Assembly: GCF_000498575.2 (NCBI RefSeq)
Contig: NZ_AWSQ01000005.1
Location: 62,001-126,000 of the forward strand
Length of the DNA stretch: 64,000 nt
Source: Pseudomonas taeanensis MS-3
GTDB taxonomy: Bacteria; Pseudomonadota; Gammaproteobacteria; Pseudomonadales; Pseudomonadaceae
Direction: 5' to 3'
Shown: piece by piece, positions 33,556-42,179 of the stretch
Position numbering within the stretch: the first letter of the stretch is position 1
How the letters are laid out: each line of letters opens with the position of its first letter
Notes under the pieces: model-generated
Databases searched by the model: none
What the model saw: only the letters and a program-made list of their open reading frames with translations
What the model was told of the DNA's origin: nothing
Made by a program: the position numbers and the translations under genes

Positions 33556-33793
33556 GTCCCCCGGTTTTCCCCTGTATTGTCCCCAGAGTTGGGGGAAGCT
33601 TGCCGGCTTACCCGGAGTTTTCCCCAATGAACATCCCATTGGTTTCGGCTTCTCCATTTTTGTTGTTTCAATTCATAAAGATAGAGTGTTTTTTTAAAGA
33701 CACTTATACCTGGCATAGCCTGTGCTTCTGTACAACTAAAGGCACACTCCTAGAGCCAGGAATCCACCGAGCCTTTCGCATTAGGAGTCTCCC
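33556..33793. promoter_or_regulatory. Leader with three G/C-rich elements upstream of the response-regulator/gspE operon
   Basis: Elements at 33558-33572 (CCCCCGGTTTTCCCC), 33589-33604 (TTGGGGGAAGCTTGCC) and 33611-33627 (CCCGGAGTTTTCCCCAA) share the core GGGGAA on one strand or the other. They lie about 85-155 bases before the sigma54 promoter candidate at 33711, the usual place for enhancer sites. A small terminator function for the upstream operon cannot be excluded (CCCCAGAGTTGGGG at 33580-33594). Confidence 0.55.
33711..33726 (+). promoter_or_regulatory. Sigma54 promoter candidate for the response-regulator/gspE/csgEFG operon
   Basis: TGGCAT-N5-GTGCT, with GG and GC at -24/-12 spacing and two differences from consensus. 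Its -24 half (TGGCATAG) is identical to that of the multicopper oxidase promoter. The predicted transcript would start about 57 bases before the first gene. Confidence 0.68.
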
Positions 33794-34360
33794 TTGGCAA
33801 ATAAAGTATTGGTGGTCGAGGACGAGAAGGTCCTCGCACAAAACCTTAAGGCCTACCTCGAGATGCTGCACTTCGAGGTGCAGGTGGCTCATGACGGCGC
33901 CGGTGCCATTGGCCTAACGCTTAATCAGGATTATGTACCGGAGGTGATCGTGCTCGACTTCCGCTTGCCGGACATGGATGGCTTCCAGTTGCTGGATGCG
34001 ATTGGCCGGCGCTTCGATTGCAGGTGCGTGCTGATCACCGCCCAACCGACCTATGAGGTCTACGACGGGGCCGTCCAGCGGGGTGTCGGTTATGTCCTGT
34101 TCAAACCCTTTCCACTGGCGGAGCTGGGCCGGGTGGTTAGCCGGCTGATGAACCCTGATAGCGAAGAGCCGGTAGTCATGGACGGTCAAGAAAAGCTTGA
34201 AGTGTTGATCGAGCGGCGGCGCAAGAAGGCCGCGAGCTTCCCCTTGCAGATGTATGACGGCAACTGGGTCCTGGCGGACCGCCGTGGCCCGCTGGAGAGC
34301 CAGGCACCGACGCAGGATACCAAGGAGCAACGCTTGCTCAATGAAGAAGGGTCGCAATAA
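33794..34360 (+). CDS. Stand-alone response-regulator receiver protein
   Basis: A 188-aa protein with one receiver domain: acidic pair E9-D10, phospho-acceptor D55 in VIVLDFRLPDMDG, and the conserved lysine in YVLFKPFPLAEL. The last 60 residues are charged and have no DNA-binding fold that I recognise. Start is TTG at 33794, with TAGGAG upstream; the reading frame does not offer a better one. It heads the secretion operon, 67 bases before gspE, so it may control machine activity rather than transcription. The kinase at 50730 is a possible phosphate donor. Confidence 0.85.
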   Translation: MANKVLVVEDEKVLAQNLKAYLEMLHFEVQVAHDGAGAIGLTLNQDYVPEVIVLDFRLPDMDGFQLLDAIGRRFDCRCVLITAQPTYEVYDGAVQRGVGYVLFKPFPLAELGRVVSRLMNPDSEEPVVMDGQEKLEVLIERRRKKAASFPLQMYDGNWVLADRRGPLESQAPTQDTKEQRLLNEEGSQ

Positions 34361-34427
34361 GTGTACGGCTGAACCTGGTGGGCGCTGTCGATGAACGATG
34401 TGCCCTGCGGATGTAGGAGAGCCTTTC

Positions 34428-36143
34428 ATGGAAAATCTTTCCCTTGTCGTGGCGCGAGTGCCGGCGCCCGCCGCAGAGCGGCCTGAGGCACCTTTCGACA
34501 GCGAATTATTGCGCCGCGCTCAGGCGTGTCGCGAGGCGCAGGGCGACCGCCTGATTGAGCACCTGCAGAAACTGGCCGGGCTCGACGCCGCGACCTTCAC
34601 CCGCCGCCTAGGCGCAACTCTGCGCTACCCGACGCTGGACAGCGAGACCCTGTTCAGCTGCAGTCCGGCTTTCGATCGGGTAGCCCTGGCTCAGGCGCTC
34701 AAGCGCGAGTTCGCCATGATCCATATGGGCCAGGCCGTGGTCGGGATCTTCGCCGATCCTTTCGAGGCCGCACGTCTGGCCTGGATCGACGAGTGCCTGC
34801 ACGGTGCGCCTCTTTATCTGGTGCATTCGGACGATCTGGCCGCCTACCTGGCGCGGCATGAGGAGAGTGTCCACGCCATCGATACGCTGACCCCGCAGGC
34901 GAGTGAGTCGGTCGACAGCGAAATCGTCGAAACCCTCTCGCTGGCACGTATCAGCGAAGACTCCAGTGTGGTGGTCAAGCTGGTCAACTCAACGCTCTAC
35001 GATGCGCTGAAAATGCAGGCCAGCGATATTCACCTGGGCATGACCGGTAGCGGGCTGGTGATCAAGTACCGTATCGACGGCGTGCTCAGCAGCATCAACC
35101 GGGTGCAGGGCCTGGAGATCGCCGAACAGGTGATCTCGCGGGTCAAGGTGATGGCCGAACTGGACATCGGTGAAAAGCGGGTGCCCCAGGATGGCCGCTT
35201 CAAGGTCGGCATCAGCGGCCGGCAGATCGATTTCCGTATTTCCATCATGCCCAGCATCTTCGGTGAGGACGCGGTGCTGCGGGTGCTCGACAAGCAGGAC
35301 CTGGCCGATCAGGTGCAGGGCGTGCGCCTGGAAGCGCTGGGCTTCGAGACGGCGACCCTGGACAAGCTGCGGCGCTTGGCGGCCGAACCCTATGGCATGG
35401 TCCTGGTGACGGGGCCCACCGGCAGCGGCAAGACCACCACCCTGTACGCCATGATCACCGAGATCAACCATGGTATGGACAAGATCATCACCATCGAGGA
35501 TCCGGTCGAATACCTGCTCCCCGGGGTGCTGCAGATCCCGGTCAACGAGAAGAAGGGGCTGACCTTCGCCCGCGGCCTGCGCTCGATCCTGCGGCATGAC
35601 CCGGACAAGATCATGGTCGGCGAGATCCGCGACCCGGACACCGCCCAGATCGCCGTGCAGTCGGCGCTCACCGGGCACCTGGTGTTCACCACCATCCATG
35701 CCAATAACGTGTTCGACGTGATCGGCCGCTTTGCGCAGATGGAAGTGGACCCCTACAGCTTCGTCTCCGCGCTCAACGCGGTGCTGGCCCAGCGCCTGAT
35801 CCGTCTGGTCTGCCCGGCATGCGCGGTCAGCATCACCCCGAGCCGCGACGAGCTGCTCGCCTCGGGGCTCGACCCGGCGGCGGTCAAGGATTATCGCTTC
35901 GTGCACGGCGGCGGTTGTGGCCGTTGCCGCGGTACCGGTTATCGCGGGCGCACGGCGATTGCCGAGCTGTTGCAACTGGATGACGAAATTCGCCAGCTGA
36001 TTATCGAACGTCAGCCGATTGCACGAATCAAGGAACTGGCCTGCCGCCGAGGTCTGCGTCTGCTGCGCAGCTCGGCGCTGGAGTTGGTCCGCGATGGCCG
36101 TAGCACGCTGGAGGAGATCAATCGTGTCACTTTCGTCGCCTAA
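34428..36143 (+). CDS. gspE: Type II secretion / type IV pilus assembly ATPase, GspE-like
   Basis: A 571-aa cytoplasmic AAA-type ATPase. The N-terminal MshEN-type region is followed by the motor domain: Walker A GPTGSGKT at residues 329-336, Asp box and Walker B near EDPVEY and IMVGEIRD, and the His box TGHLVFTTIHAN. The zinc-binding tetracysteine motif (CPACA...CGRCRGTGYRGR) near the C-terminus is typical of GspE and PilB. ATG 34428 follows TAGGAGAG; ten upstream in-frame codons are not supported. The next gene starts 20 bases before its stop. Confidence 0.93.
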   Translation: MENLSLVVARVPAPAAERPEAPFDSELLRRAQACREAQGDRLIEHLQKLAGLDAATFTRRLGATLRYPTLDSETLFSCSPAFDRVALAQALKREFAMIHMGQAVVGIFADPFEAARLAWIDECLHGAPLYLVHSDDLAAYLARHEESVHAIDTLTPQASESVDSEIVETLSLARISEDSSVVVKLVNSTLYDALKMQASDIHLGMTGSGLVIKYRIDGVLSSINRVQGLEIAEQVISRVKVMAELDIGEKRVPQDGRFKVGISGRQIDFRISIMPSIFGEDAVLRVLDKQDLADQVQGVRLEALGFETATLDKLRRLAAEPYGMVLVTGPTGSGKTTTLYAMITEINHGMDKIITIEDPVEYLLPGVLQIPVNEKKGLTFARGLRSILRHDPDKIMVGEIRDPDTAQIAVQSALTGHLVFTTIHANNVFDVIGRFAQMEVDPYSFVSALNAVLAQRLIRLVCPACAVSITPSRDELLASGLDPAAVKDYRFVHGGGCGRCRGTGYRGRTAIAELLQLDDEIRQLIIERQPIARIKELACRRGLRLLRSSALELVRDGRSTLEEINRVTFVA

Positions 36144-36924
36144 GTCCTACACCGCCGTGCTCGGTGCCCACAGTGTCGGCCTCTACCGGCGACTGCGCGA
36201 GGGTAGTGAGCTGCTCGGCCGCGCCGAGTTCAATACCGCTCAATACCCCGCCTGGCCAGCTGCGGCAGATGCCCTGGCGGCTTTGTTGCAGGCGCATGCT
36301 CAGGCCGGCGGCGAGCTGCGTGTGTTGCTGTCCAATCACTTCACCCGCGTGCTGCTGATTCCCTGGGTCGAGCAAGTCACCTCGCCGCAGGAGCTGGCCA
36401 GCTACGCGTGCATCTGCTTCGAGGATATCTACGCCGAACCGGCCGCGGGTTGGACGCTGCGCCTGTCGCCCGAGGCCGCCGGCCGCGCACGGCTTGCGGC
36501 GGCGTTGCCGGACGAGCTGCTGGGGCGCCTGCAAAACCAGGCCAAGAGCGTCGGCTGGCGTCTGCTATCGGTACAGCCCTATCTGATGGCGGCGTTCAAT
36601 CGCTTCAGCACGGCCGTGGCGCAAGACGACTTCCTGTTCATCGTCGCCGAACCCGGACGCAGCAGCTTGCTGCAGGCTCGAGATGGCCACTGGACGAGTG
36701 CGCGCGCGGTGTCGCTGGCCAATTCGGACGCTGCATTAAATGCCCTGATCGCCCGAGAATGCGCGCTGCAACGGCTGGATAGCGCGGAGTCGGCGACGGT
36801 ATACCTGCATACCCCAGGACGGCTCGAGCCGTTCGACAGTGTGGCGGCGCAGCACCTCGATCGGCTGTGGCCGTTGGGGCAGGGCGACGATCTCCTGCAC
36901 GCCATGAGCCTGGTGGTGAACTGA
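36124..36924 (+). CDS. PilM/GspL/MshI-like actin-fold assembly protein
   Basis: A 266-aa protein with weak similarity to the cytoplasmic part of PilM/MshI/GspL. It lacks a membrane segment. Motifs such as LGAHSVGLYRR at the start and a late FIVAEPGRSSLLQARDG fit the ATP-binding actin fold, though no family signature is complete. I choose the GTG at 36124, preceded by GGAGGAG, because the longer frame lies wholly in gspE. Its place between the ATPase and PilN-like and PilO-like proteins is the pilMNOPQ order. Function inferred from context. Confidence 0.65.
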   Translation: MSLSSPKSYTAVLGAHSVGLYRRLREGSELLGRAEFNTAQYPAWPAAADALAALLQAHAQAGGELRVLLSNHFTRVLLIPWVEQVTSPQELASYACICFEDIYAEPAAGWTLRLSPEAAGRARLAAALPDELLGRLQNQAKSVGWRLLSVQPYLMAAFNRFSTAVAQDDFLFIVAEPGRSSLLQARDGHWTSARAVSLANSDAALNALIARECALQRLDSAESATVYLHTPGRLEPFDSVAAQHLDRLWPLGQGDDLLHAMSLVVN

Positions 36925-36925
36925 A

Positions 36926-37471
36926 ATGCGCCGACTCGAACTCGACTTCCAGCGTCGCCAGATCGCCAGCCCACTAGGCTGGGGCTTGTTGGCGGCGGGC
37001 CTGCTGGTGAGTGCGCTGACGTTGCTGGGACATCTGCATCTGGCCGAACTGACGGCACTGCGCGCAGGCGAACTGCGTCATATCGAGGGGTTGTTGCAGA
37101 CCGGTGGTGCCGGCCTGGCGCCGCTGTCTGCCGGCGAGAGCCGCGCACAAGCGGCCAGCCTGGCGGAAATGCACCGCGTCTCGGCGCAAATGAACCTGCC
37201 TTGGGCAGCCTTGCTCACGACCCTGGAGTCGCTGCAGCGCAAGGACATCGCCCTGTTGTCGCTGGCCCCGGATGCGCGCAAGGGCCAGTTGCGGATCTCC
37301 GCCGAAGCTCGCGATCTGCAGGCCATGCTGGCGTTTCACCGCAGCCTGGAGCAGAGCGTTGAACTGCGCGACGTCTCGCTGCTCAATCACGAGGTCGTCA
37401 CCCAGGTGGCGGAACGACCGATTCGCTTCAATCTACTGGCAACCTGGGAGGTCAAGGATGCGCATCCCTAG
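36926..37471 (+). CDS. PilN-like inner-membrane assembly protein
   Basis: A 181-aa bitopic protein: a short basic N-terminus, one membrane helix (LGWGLLAAGLLVSALTLLGHL, about residues 17-37) and a periplasmic ferredoxin-like region. This is the PilN/GspL-C topology. It starts one base after the PilM-like stop and overlaps the PilO-like gene by 14 bases, so the proteins are co-translated. Primary sequence is divergent; the call rests on topology and order. Confidence 0.65.
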   Translation: MRRLELDFQRRQIASPLGWGLLAAGLLVSALTLLGHLHLAELTALRAGELRHIEGLLQTGGAGLAPLSAGESRAQAASLAEMHRVSAQMNLPWAALLTTLESLQRKDIALLSLAPDARKGQLRISAEARDLQAMLAFHRSLEQSVELRDVSLLNHEVVTQVAERPIRFNLLATWEVKDAHP

Positions 37472-38006
37472 GCTGATCCTGCACGAACATCTGCAGCGGT
37501 TGGGCTGGCCAGGGCTCTGTGGCGCCAGTTTGCTGCTCTTGGCGCTGGCGTACGCCGGGCTGGGACTGCTGCCGGGGCGTCAGGCACTGGACGAATTGGT
37601 CGAGCGTAGTGTGCGTGGCGAACAACAGTTGGCACGCATCGCCAACGGCACGCTGGCACCCTCCATGGCACCGGGGCAACAACTGGACGCCTTCCTTCAG
37701 GCCTTGCCCGCGCAACTGGATGCGACCTCGGCGATCGATCGCATCTATGCCCTCGCCAGCCAAGAACGGATTGCCCTGGACAGCGGCGAATATTCGCTGG
37801 GCATCGACCCCAAGACCCACCTGGCGCGTTATCAGATTCTGCTGCCGGTGCGCGGCAGCTACCCGCAGCAACGGCGTTTTCTCAACGCCTTGTTGAGCGA
37901 GGTTCCGGCGCTGGTGCTCGAGGATCTCGAACTGAAGCGCAAGCAGATTGCTGAAAGCGAACTCGAGGGTCGGCTGCGCATGACCCTGTACCTGTCGAGG
38001 TGGTGA
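37458..38006 (+). CDS. PilO/GspM-like inner-membrane assembly protein
   Basis: A 182-aa bitopic protein with one membrane helix (LCGASLLLLALAYAGLGLLPG, about residues 17-37), a coiled region, and a periplasmic domain ending in LVLEDLELKRKQIAES and RLRMTLYLSRW, close to the PilO style. ATG 37458 is preceded by GGAGG. Its stop shares a base with the start of the next gene (TGATG). Confidence 0.68.
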   Translation: MRIPRLILHEHLQRLGWPGLCGASLLLLALAYAGLGLLPGRQALDELVERSVRGEQQLARIANGTLAPSMAPGQQLDAFLQALPAQLDATSAIDRIYALASQERIALDSGEYSLGIDPKTHLARYQILLPVRGSYPQQRRFLNALLSEVPALVLEDLELKRKQIAESELEGRLRMTLYLSRW

Positions 38007-38554
38007 TGGATACGCGACGTAAGCTGTACTGGCTGGGTTTTCTCGGCGTCGCAGGGCTGCTGGCGCTGATCCCCGAGTATTTCTTCGAGGCGGACAAAGC
38101 GCCAACCCAGCCGCCGCTGGTCAAGTCGAAACAAGCCGGTGGCCCGCTCAGCGTGCTGCGTTCGGGCGAGCTGCCTGCCGCGGCGCCCGCCGCTGAGCTG
38201 TCACCAGGCCGCCAGCAGGCGGTGGACCAGGCCAGCCGATCGCCAGCCGATCTGTTCGCCGTGCACAGCTGGTACGTCGCCCCAGCCCGGCAACCTGTCG
38301 CCTTTACCCCTGTGGCGCCACCCGTGCCAGCGGCGCCGGTATCGCCGCCGCTGCCTTACGCGTTTCTCGGCAAGCTGGACGACAGCCAGCGCGTACGCGT
38401 GTTTCTGCTGCGCGGTGAAACCATTTTCACGGTGTCCGTGGGCGATGTGATCGAGGGTACCTACCGGGTCGAGCGTATCAGCGGGACAGAGATGACCTTG
38501 GTCTACCTGCCGTTGAACAGCACACAGTCGTTGTCTGTAGGGAGCAGTTTATGA
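38006..38554 (+). CDS. PilP/GspC-like periplasmic linker protein
   Basis: A 182-aa bitopic protein: N-terminal membrane helix (LYWLGFLGVAGLLALIPEYFF), a long proline/alanine-rich spacer, and a C-terminal HR-type domain (YAFLGKLDDSQRVRVFLLRG, VGDVIEGTYRVERI). This layout matches proteins that connect the inner-membrane platform to the secretin. GTG codons at 38000 and 38003 are alternative starts; ATG 38006 is preferred. It overlaps the secretin gene by four bases. Confidence 0.72.
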   Translation: MDTRRKLYWLGFLGVAGLLALIPEYFFEADKAPTQPPLVKSKQAGGPLSVLRSGELPAAAPAAELSPGRQQAVDQASRSPADLFAVHSWYVAPARQPVAFTPVAPPVPAAPVSPPLPYAFLGKLDDSQRVRVFLLRGETIFTVSVGDVIEGTYRVERISGTEMTLVYLPLNSTQSLSVGSSL

Positions 38555-40812
38555 CCATGAAAGTCCGCGCCTCGAGTCTTGTCCGGGTCCTGCTGCTGGG
38601 GACTGTGCTGTTGGCCGGCTGCGCCAGCGATGCGATCCGTCGCGAAGGCGTGGGATTGATCGAGGAGGGCCATTACGAGGAAGGCCTGGCCCGCCTGGAA
38701 GAGGCCGTGCGCCAAGATCCTCGCAATACCCAGGCACAGATCGCTCTGACCACCCAGCGTGCCGAGGTGGTGACCAAGTTACTGACCCAGGCCGATCAGG
38801 CGCGCAATCTGCGCGATTATCCAACCGCACACGCCGGGTACCAGCGGGTGCTGGCTATCGAACCGAACAATTTTCGCGCCGGCGAAGAGCTGAGACGAAT
38901 CGAGCAACTGCGCAACCTCGCTGAGATGCACCAACAAGGGCAGGCCGCCTTGCGCCGCGGTGACCTGATCGGCGCCCAGCAGCAGATGAATGCGATCAAT
39001 GCGCTCGAACCGCAGAATCCGGGTGCCCTCGAGCTGCAACGGGGTATCGAGACCGTGCGTGCGCGCACCGCAGTGCCCTACCCACAACTGCGCTCCAAGC
39101 TCGATCAGCCGGTGACCCTGGAGTTTCGCGATGCCAGCCTGAAGATGATCTTCGAAGTGCTGGCCGAAACCGCAGGGCTGAATTTCATCTTCGACAAGGA
39201 TTTGCGCCCCGACCTGAAGGCCACCATCTTCGTGCGACAAGTGGCGATCGAGGATGCAGTGGCGTTGCTGCTGCAACAGAACCAGCTGCATCAGAAGGTG
39301 GTCAACGACAACACCATCTTCATCTACCCGGATACCCCGCAGAAGCTCAAGGACTACCAGGATCTGGTGGTACGCACCTTCTACCTCACCAATACCGATG
39401 CCAATACCGCGCTGAACATGGTCAAAGGCATCCTCAAGACCCGCGACGTGTTCGTCGACGAACGCCTCAATACCCTGACCATGCGCGACACCGCCGATGC
39501 GGTGCGGATGGCCGAGAAACTGTTCATGGCCCATGACCAGTCCGACCCGGAAGTGGTGCTCGAGGTCGAGGTGATGGAAATCTCCCGTCAGCGCATCCTC
39601 GACCTCGGTCTGCAGTGGCCGAACACCTTCGGTGTGGTCAACGCGGATGGCGGTGCGGTGAGCATCTTGAGCCAACTGCGCGGGATCAACTCGGATCGCA
39701 TCTCCATAGCGCCGTCGCCGCAGCTGCGCATCAACGCCCAGGACAACGACATCAATACCCTGGCCAGCCCGGTCATCCGGGTCAGCAACCGTCAGCAGGC
39801 GCGGATTCATATTGGTCAAAGAGTGCCGATTGTCAGTGCCACCTCGGTGCCCTCGACTCAAGGCCCGGTGATCACCGAGAGCATCACCTACCTGGACGTC
39901 GGCCTGAAGCTGGAAGTGCAGCCCACGGTGCACCTGAACAATGAGGTCGCGATCAACGTGGCCCTGGAAGTCAGTAATGCCACCCCGCTGGAAGCCACGC
40001 GCCAGGGCACGATTCCAGTACAGATCGATACCCGCAATGCGGTGACCACGTTGCGCCTGCACGATGGCGAGACCCAGGTGCTGGCGGGGCTGGTGCGCAA
40101 CGACCACGGCGCGACCGGCAACAAGATTCCCGGCCTGGGCGATATTCCCGGCATTGGTCGCCTGTTCGGCAGCAACAAGGACACCATCGGCAAGTCTGAG
40201 CTGGTGCTCTCCATCACCCCACGGATCATTCGCAACCTGCCGTACCAGAGCCCTTACGACCTGGAGTTCTTCTCCGGTACCGAAGGCAGCATGCGGGTAC
40301 GCGCGGCCAACATGCGCGCCGCCTCGGCGGCTGGCGTGGAGCTGACCGTGGACACGCCAGCCACGCCGTTGGCCACGGCGCCGGTTGCCGAACCACTGCT
40401 GCTGAGCTGGATTGGCCCGCGTGAATTGGGTGCCGGGGAAGAGGCGATCATCGTACTGCAGGCACAGACCGGTCAGCCCCTGCGCAGCTCGACCCTGCAG
40501 GTGGCATACGACCCGGCAACCCTGCAGGTGCTTGAGATACTCGAAGGCGATCTGCTGCAGCACGACAGTGCACCGACCTCGTTCTCGCCACGTCTGGACG
40601 AAAGCACCGGCACCCTGTTTGCCGCACAATCGCGCGCCACCAGTCGTGGCGCCACGGGGGAGGGCAGCTTGCTGCGCCTGCGTGTGCGCGCGCTGCAAGC
40701 CAGTCGCGACAGCATGCCGGTGCGACTGGTGAATTTCTCGGCGCTGGGGCAGGCCAATCAGTTGTTGAGTGCGGCCTTGCCTGCATCCCCAATATTCACG
40801 GTCAGGCCTTGA
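38551..40812 (+). CDS. gspD: Secretin (GspD/PilQ/MshL-like) lipoprotein with TPR and cohesin domains
   Basis: A 753-aa outer-membrane secretin. The N-terminal lipobox LLAGC indicates a lipoprotein. A TPR-like helical region covers residues 30-170 (GHYEEGLARLEEAVRQDPRN). The N0/secretin-type domain follows (FIFDKDLRPDLKATIFVRQV), then the secretin core with VPIVSATSVPSTQGPV, TYLDVGLKLEVQPTVH and GLGDIPGIGRLFGSNKDT. The last 140 residues form a cohesin-type domain (GAGEEAIIVLQAQTG, LQVAYDPATLQVLEILEG). TPR and cohesin parts are absent from classic GspD but occur in MSHA-like and other atypical systems. It would form the outer-membrane gate of the machine. Confidence 0.9.
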   Translation: MTMKVRASSLVRVLLLGTVLLAGCASDAIRREGVGLIEEGHYEEGLARLEEAVRQDPRNTQAQIALTTQRAEVVTKLLTQADQARNLRDYPTAHAGYQRVLAIEPNNFRAGEELRRIEQLRNLAEMHQQGQAALRRGDLIGAQQQMNAINALEPQNPGALELQRGIETVRARTAVPYPQLRSKLDQPVTLEFRDASLKMIFEVLAETAGLNFIFDKDLRPDLKATIFVRQVAIEDAVALLLQQNQLHQKVVNDNTIFIYPDTPQKLKDYQDLVVRTFYLTNTDANTALNMVKGILKTRDVFVDERLNTLTMRDTADAVRMAEKLFMAHDQSDPEVVLEVEVMEISRQRILDLGLQWPNTFGVVNADGGAVSILSQLRGINSDRISIAPSPQLRINAQDNDINTLASPVIRVSNRQQARIHIGQRVPIVSATSVPSTQGPVITESITYLDVGLKLEVQPTVHLNNEVAINVALEVSNATPLEATRQGTIPVQIDTRNAVTTLRLHDGETQVLAGLVRNDHGATGNKIPGLGDIPGIGRLFGSNKDTIGKSELVLSITPRIIRNLPYQSPYDLEFFSGTEGSMRVRAANMRAASAAGVELTVDTPATPLATAPVAEPLLLSWIGPRELGAGEEAIIVLQAQTGQPLRSSTLQVAYDPATLQVLEILEGDLLQHDSAPTSFSPRLDESTGTLFAAQSRATSRGATGEGSLLRLRVRALQASRDSMPVRLVNFSALGQANQLLSAALPASPIFTVRP

Positions 40813-40815
40813 GTC

Positions 40816-41289
40816 ATGCGTCGGCCAGTGCGCGGTTTCTCGCTGATCGAGGTGGTCATCACCATGGCCATCATCGCGCTGCTCGCGAGCATCGCCGCTC
40901 CGTTGACCGAGACGGTGGTTCGCCGGGGCAAGGAGCAGGATCTCAAGCGCGCGCTGTACCAGGTTCGCGATGCCATCGACGCCTACAAGATTGCCGCCGA
41001 CGCGGGACACATCGAGAAGTCGCTCAGCGGTTCCGGCTATCCGCCTTCGCTGCAGGAACTGGTGGATGGGGTTCGCGACCTGCGCAGCGTCAAAGGTAAC
41101 CGCATCTATTTCCTCCGGCGGATTCCCCGTGACCCCTTCGCCGACTCGCGATTGTCGGCGCTGGAAAGCTGGGGCCTGCGTTCCTACACCAGCCCTGCGG
41201 ATGATCCGCGAGCAGGCGAAGACGTCTTTGATGTCTATTCCCTGGCCCGCGGTACGGGCCTCAATGGTATTCCTTATCGGGAGTGGTGA
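40816..41289 (+). CDS. Pseudopilin, GspG-like (second)
   Basis: A 157-aa prepilin-like protein. The class III signal has RRPVRG-FSLIEVVITMAIIALLASI with E at +5. The rest resembles GspG in having a long first helix and a RIPRDPFAD motif, but lacks the usual calcium-site sequence. It follows the secretin gene by three bases and precedes a second pseudopilin by four. Confidence 0.83.
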   Translation: MRRPVRGFSLIEVVITMAIIALLASIAAPLTETVVRRGKEQDLKRALYQVRDAIDAYKIAADAGHIEKSLSGSGYPPSLQELVDGVRDLRSVKGNRIYFLRRIPRDPFADSRLSALESWGLRSYTSPADDPRAGEDVFDVYSLARGTGLNGIPYREW

Positions 41290-41293
41290 AATC

Positions 41294-41668
41294 ATGCGAC
41301 GGCATTCGGGCTTCACCCTGATCGAACTGCTGGTGGTCATGGCCATCATCGCCACCCTGATGACCATCGCGGTACCGCGCTACTTCTCCAGCCTGGAGAA
41401 CTCCAAGGAAACCACGTTGCAGCAGAGCCTGGCGGTGATGCGCGAGGCGCTCGACCAGTTTTACGGCGACACCGGCCGGTACCCGGAGTCGCTTGAAGAA
41501 CTGGTGGCGCAGCGCTACCTGCGCAGCCTGCCGCAGGACCCGATCACCGAGCGCCGCGATCTCTGGGTGATAGTGCCGCCACCCGAGAGCGCCCCAGGCC
41601 AGGTCGGCGATGTCAGAAGCGGTGCCACTGGGCGGGCGCGGGACGGGAGTCTGTATGCGCAGTGGTAA
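41294..41668 (+). CDS. Pseudopilin (GspG/GspH-like), short
   Basis: A 124-aa prepilin-like protein with cleavage motif RRHSG-FTLIELLVVMAIIATLMTI (E at +5), then GRYPESLEELVAQRYLRSLPQDPIT, the typical minimal GspG body. Its C-terminal end is short and glycine-rich. Start ATG 41294; a longer frame on the same strand lies in the previous gene. It overlaps the next gene by 14 bases. Confidence 0.83.
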   Translation: MRRHSGFTLIELLVVMAIIATLMTIAVPRYFSSLENSKETTLQQSLAVMREALDQFYGDTGRYPESLEELVAQRYLRSLPQDPITERRDLWVIVPPPESAPGQVGDVRSGATGRARDGSLYAQW

Positions 41669-42179
41669 GACTCTGGCCGCGGATCAGCGGGGTTTCACCT
41701 ACCTCGGTGTGCTGTTTCTCATCGTCTTGATGGGCGCGGCGCTGGCCGGAGCAGGGCAGCTCTGGTCGACCGTCAGCCAGCGGGCCAAGGAGCGTGAGTT
41801 GCTCTGGGTGGGCAGCCAGTATGCCCAGGCGCTGCGCAGCTATTACCGGCGCTCGCCAGGCGTCGCCTTGTATCCGCAGAGCCTGGACGAGTTGCTCGAT
41901 GACCGGCGCTTCCCCGCGACGCAGCGACACTTGCGCCGCCTGTACCCGGACCCGATGACCGGCAGCAGCGAGTGGGGCCTGGTTCGCTCCTTCGATGGGC
42001 GTATCGCCGGGGTGTACAGCCGCGCGCAACAGCGGCCGCTGAAACAGGCGCATTTCCCGGCGCAATGGGTCGATTTCGAAGGCATGGGCAGCTACCGAGA
42101 TTGGCAGTTCGTCGCGGAAAAGGCCTTCCTGATGGATGCGAGAAGTGGCCGACGCGATCCACAGAGTGGCACCAGATGA
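41655..42179 (+). CDS. Atypical minor pseudopilin lacking Glu at +5
   Basis: A 174-aa protein with a prepilin-like N-terminus, DQRG-FTYLGVLFLIVLMGAALAGA. Position +5 after cleavage is Gly, not Glu, as in GspK-type tip pseudopilins. The body contains YAQALRSYYRRSPG and FPATQRHLRRLYPDPMTG, a pattern like other pseudopilin-related proteins. ATG 41655 has GACGGGAG upstream. It overlaps csgE by four bases. Confidence 0.78.
   Translation: MRSGKTLAADQRGFTYLGVLFLIVLMGAALAGAGQLWSTVSQRAKERELLWVGSQYAQALRSYYRRSPGVALYPQSLDELLDDRRFPATQRHLRRLYPDPMTGSSEWGLVRSFDGRIAGVYSRAQQRPLKQAHFPAQWVDFEGMGSYRDWQFVAEKAFLMDARSGRRDPQSGTR

Noticed and set aside
36019..36123. Extended N-terminus of the PilM-like protein
   Set aside because: It lies wholly in gspE and begins without a ribosome site; GTG 36124 with GGAGGAG is better.
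38779..41367. 862-codon antisense frame across the secretin and pseudopilin genes
   Set aside because: It crosses several well-supported genes and shows no domain; it is a codon-usage shadow.
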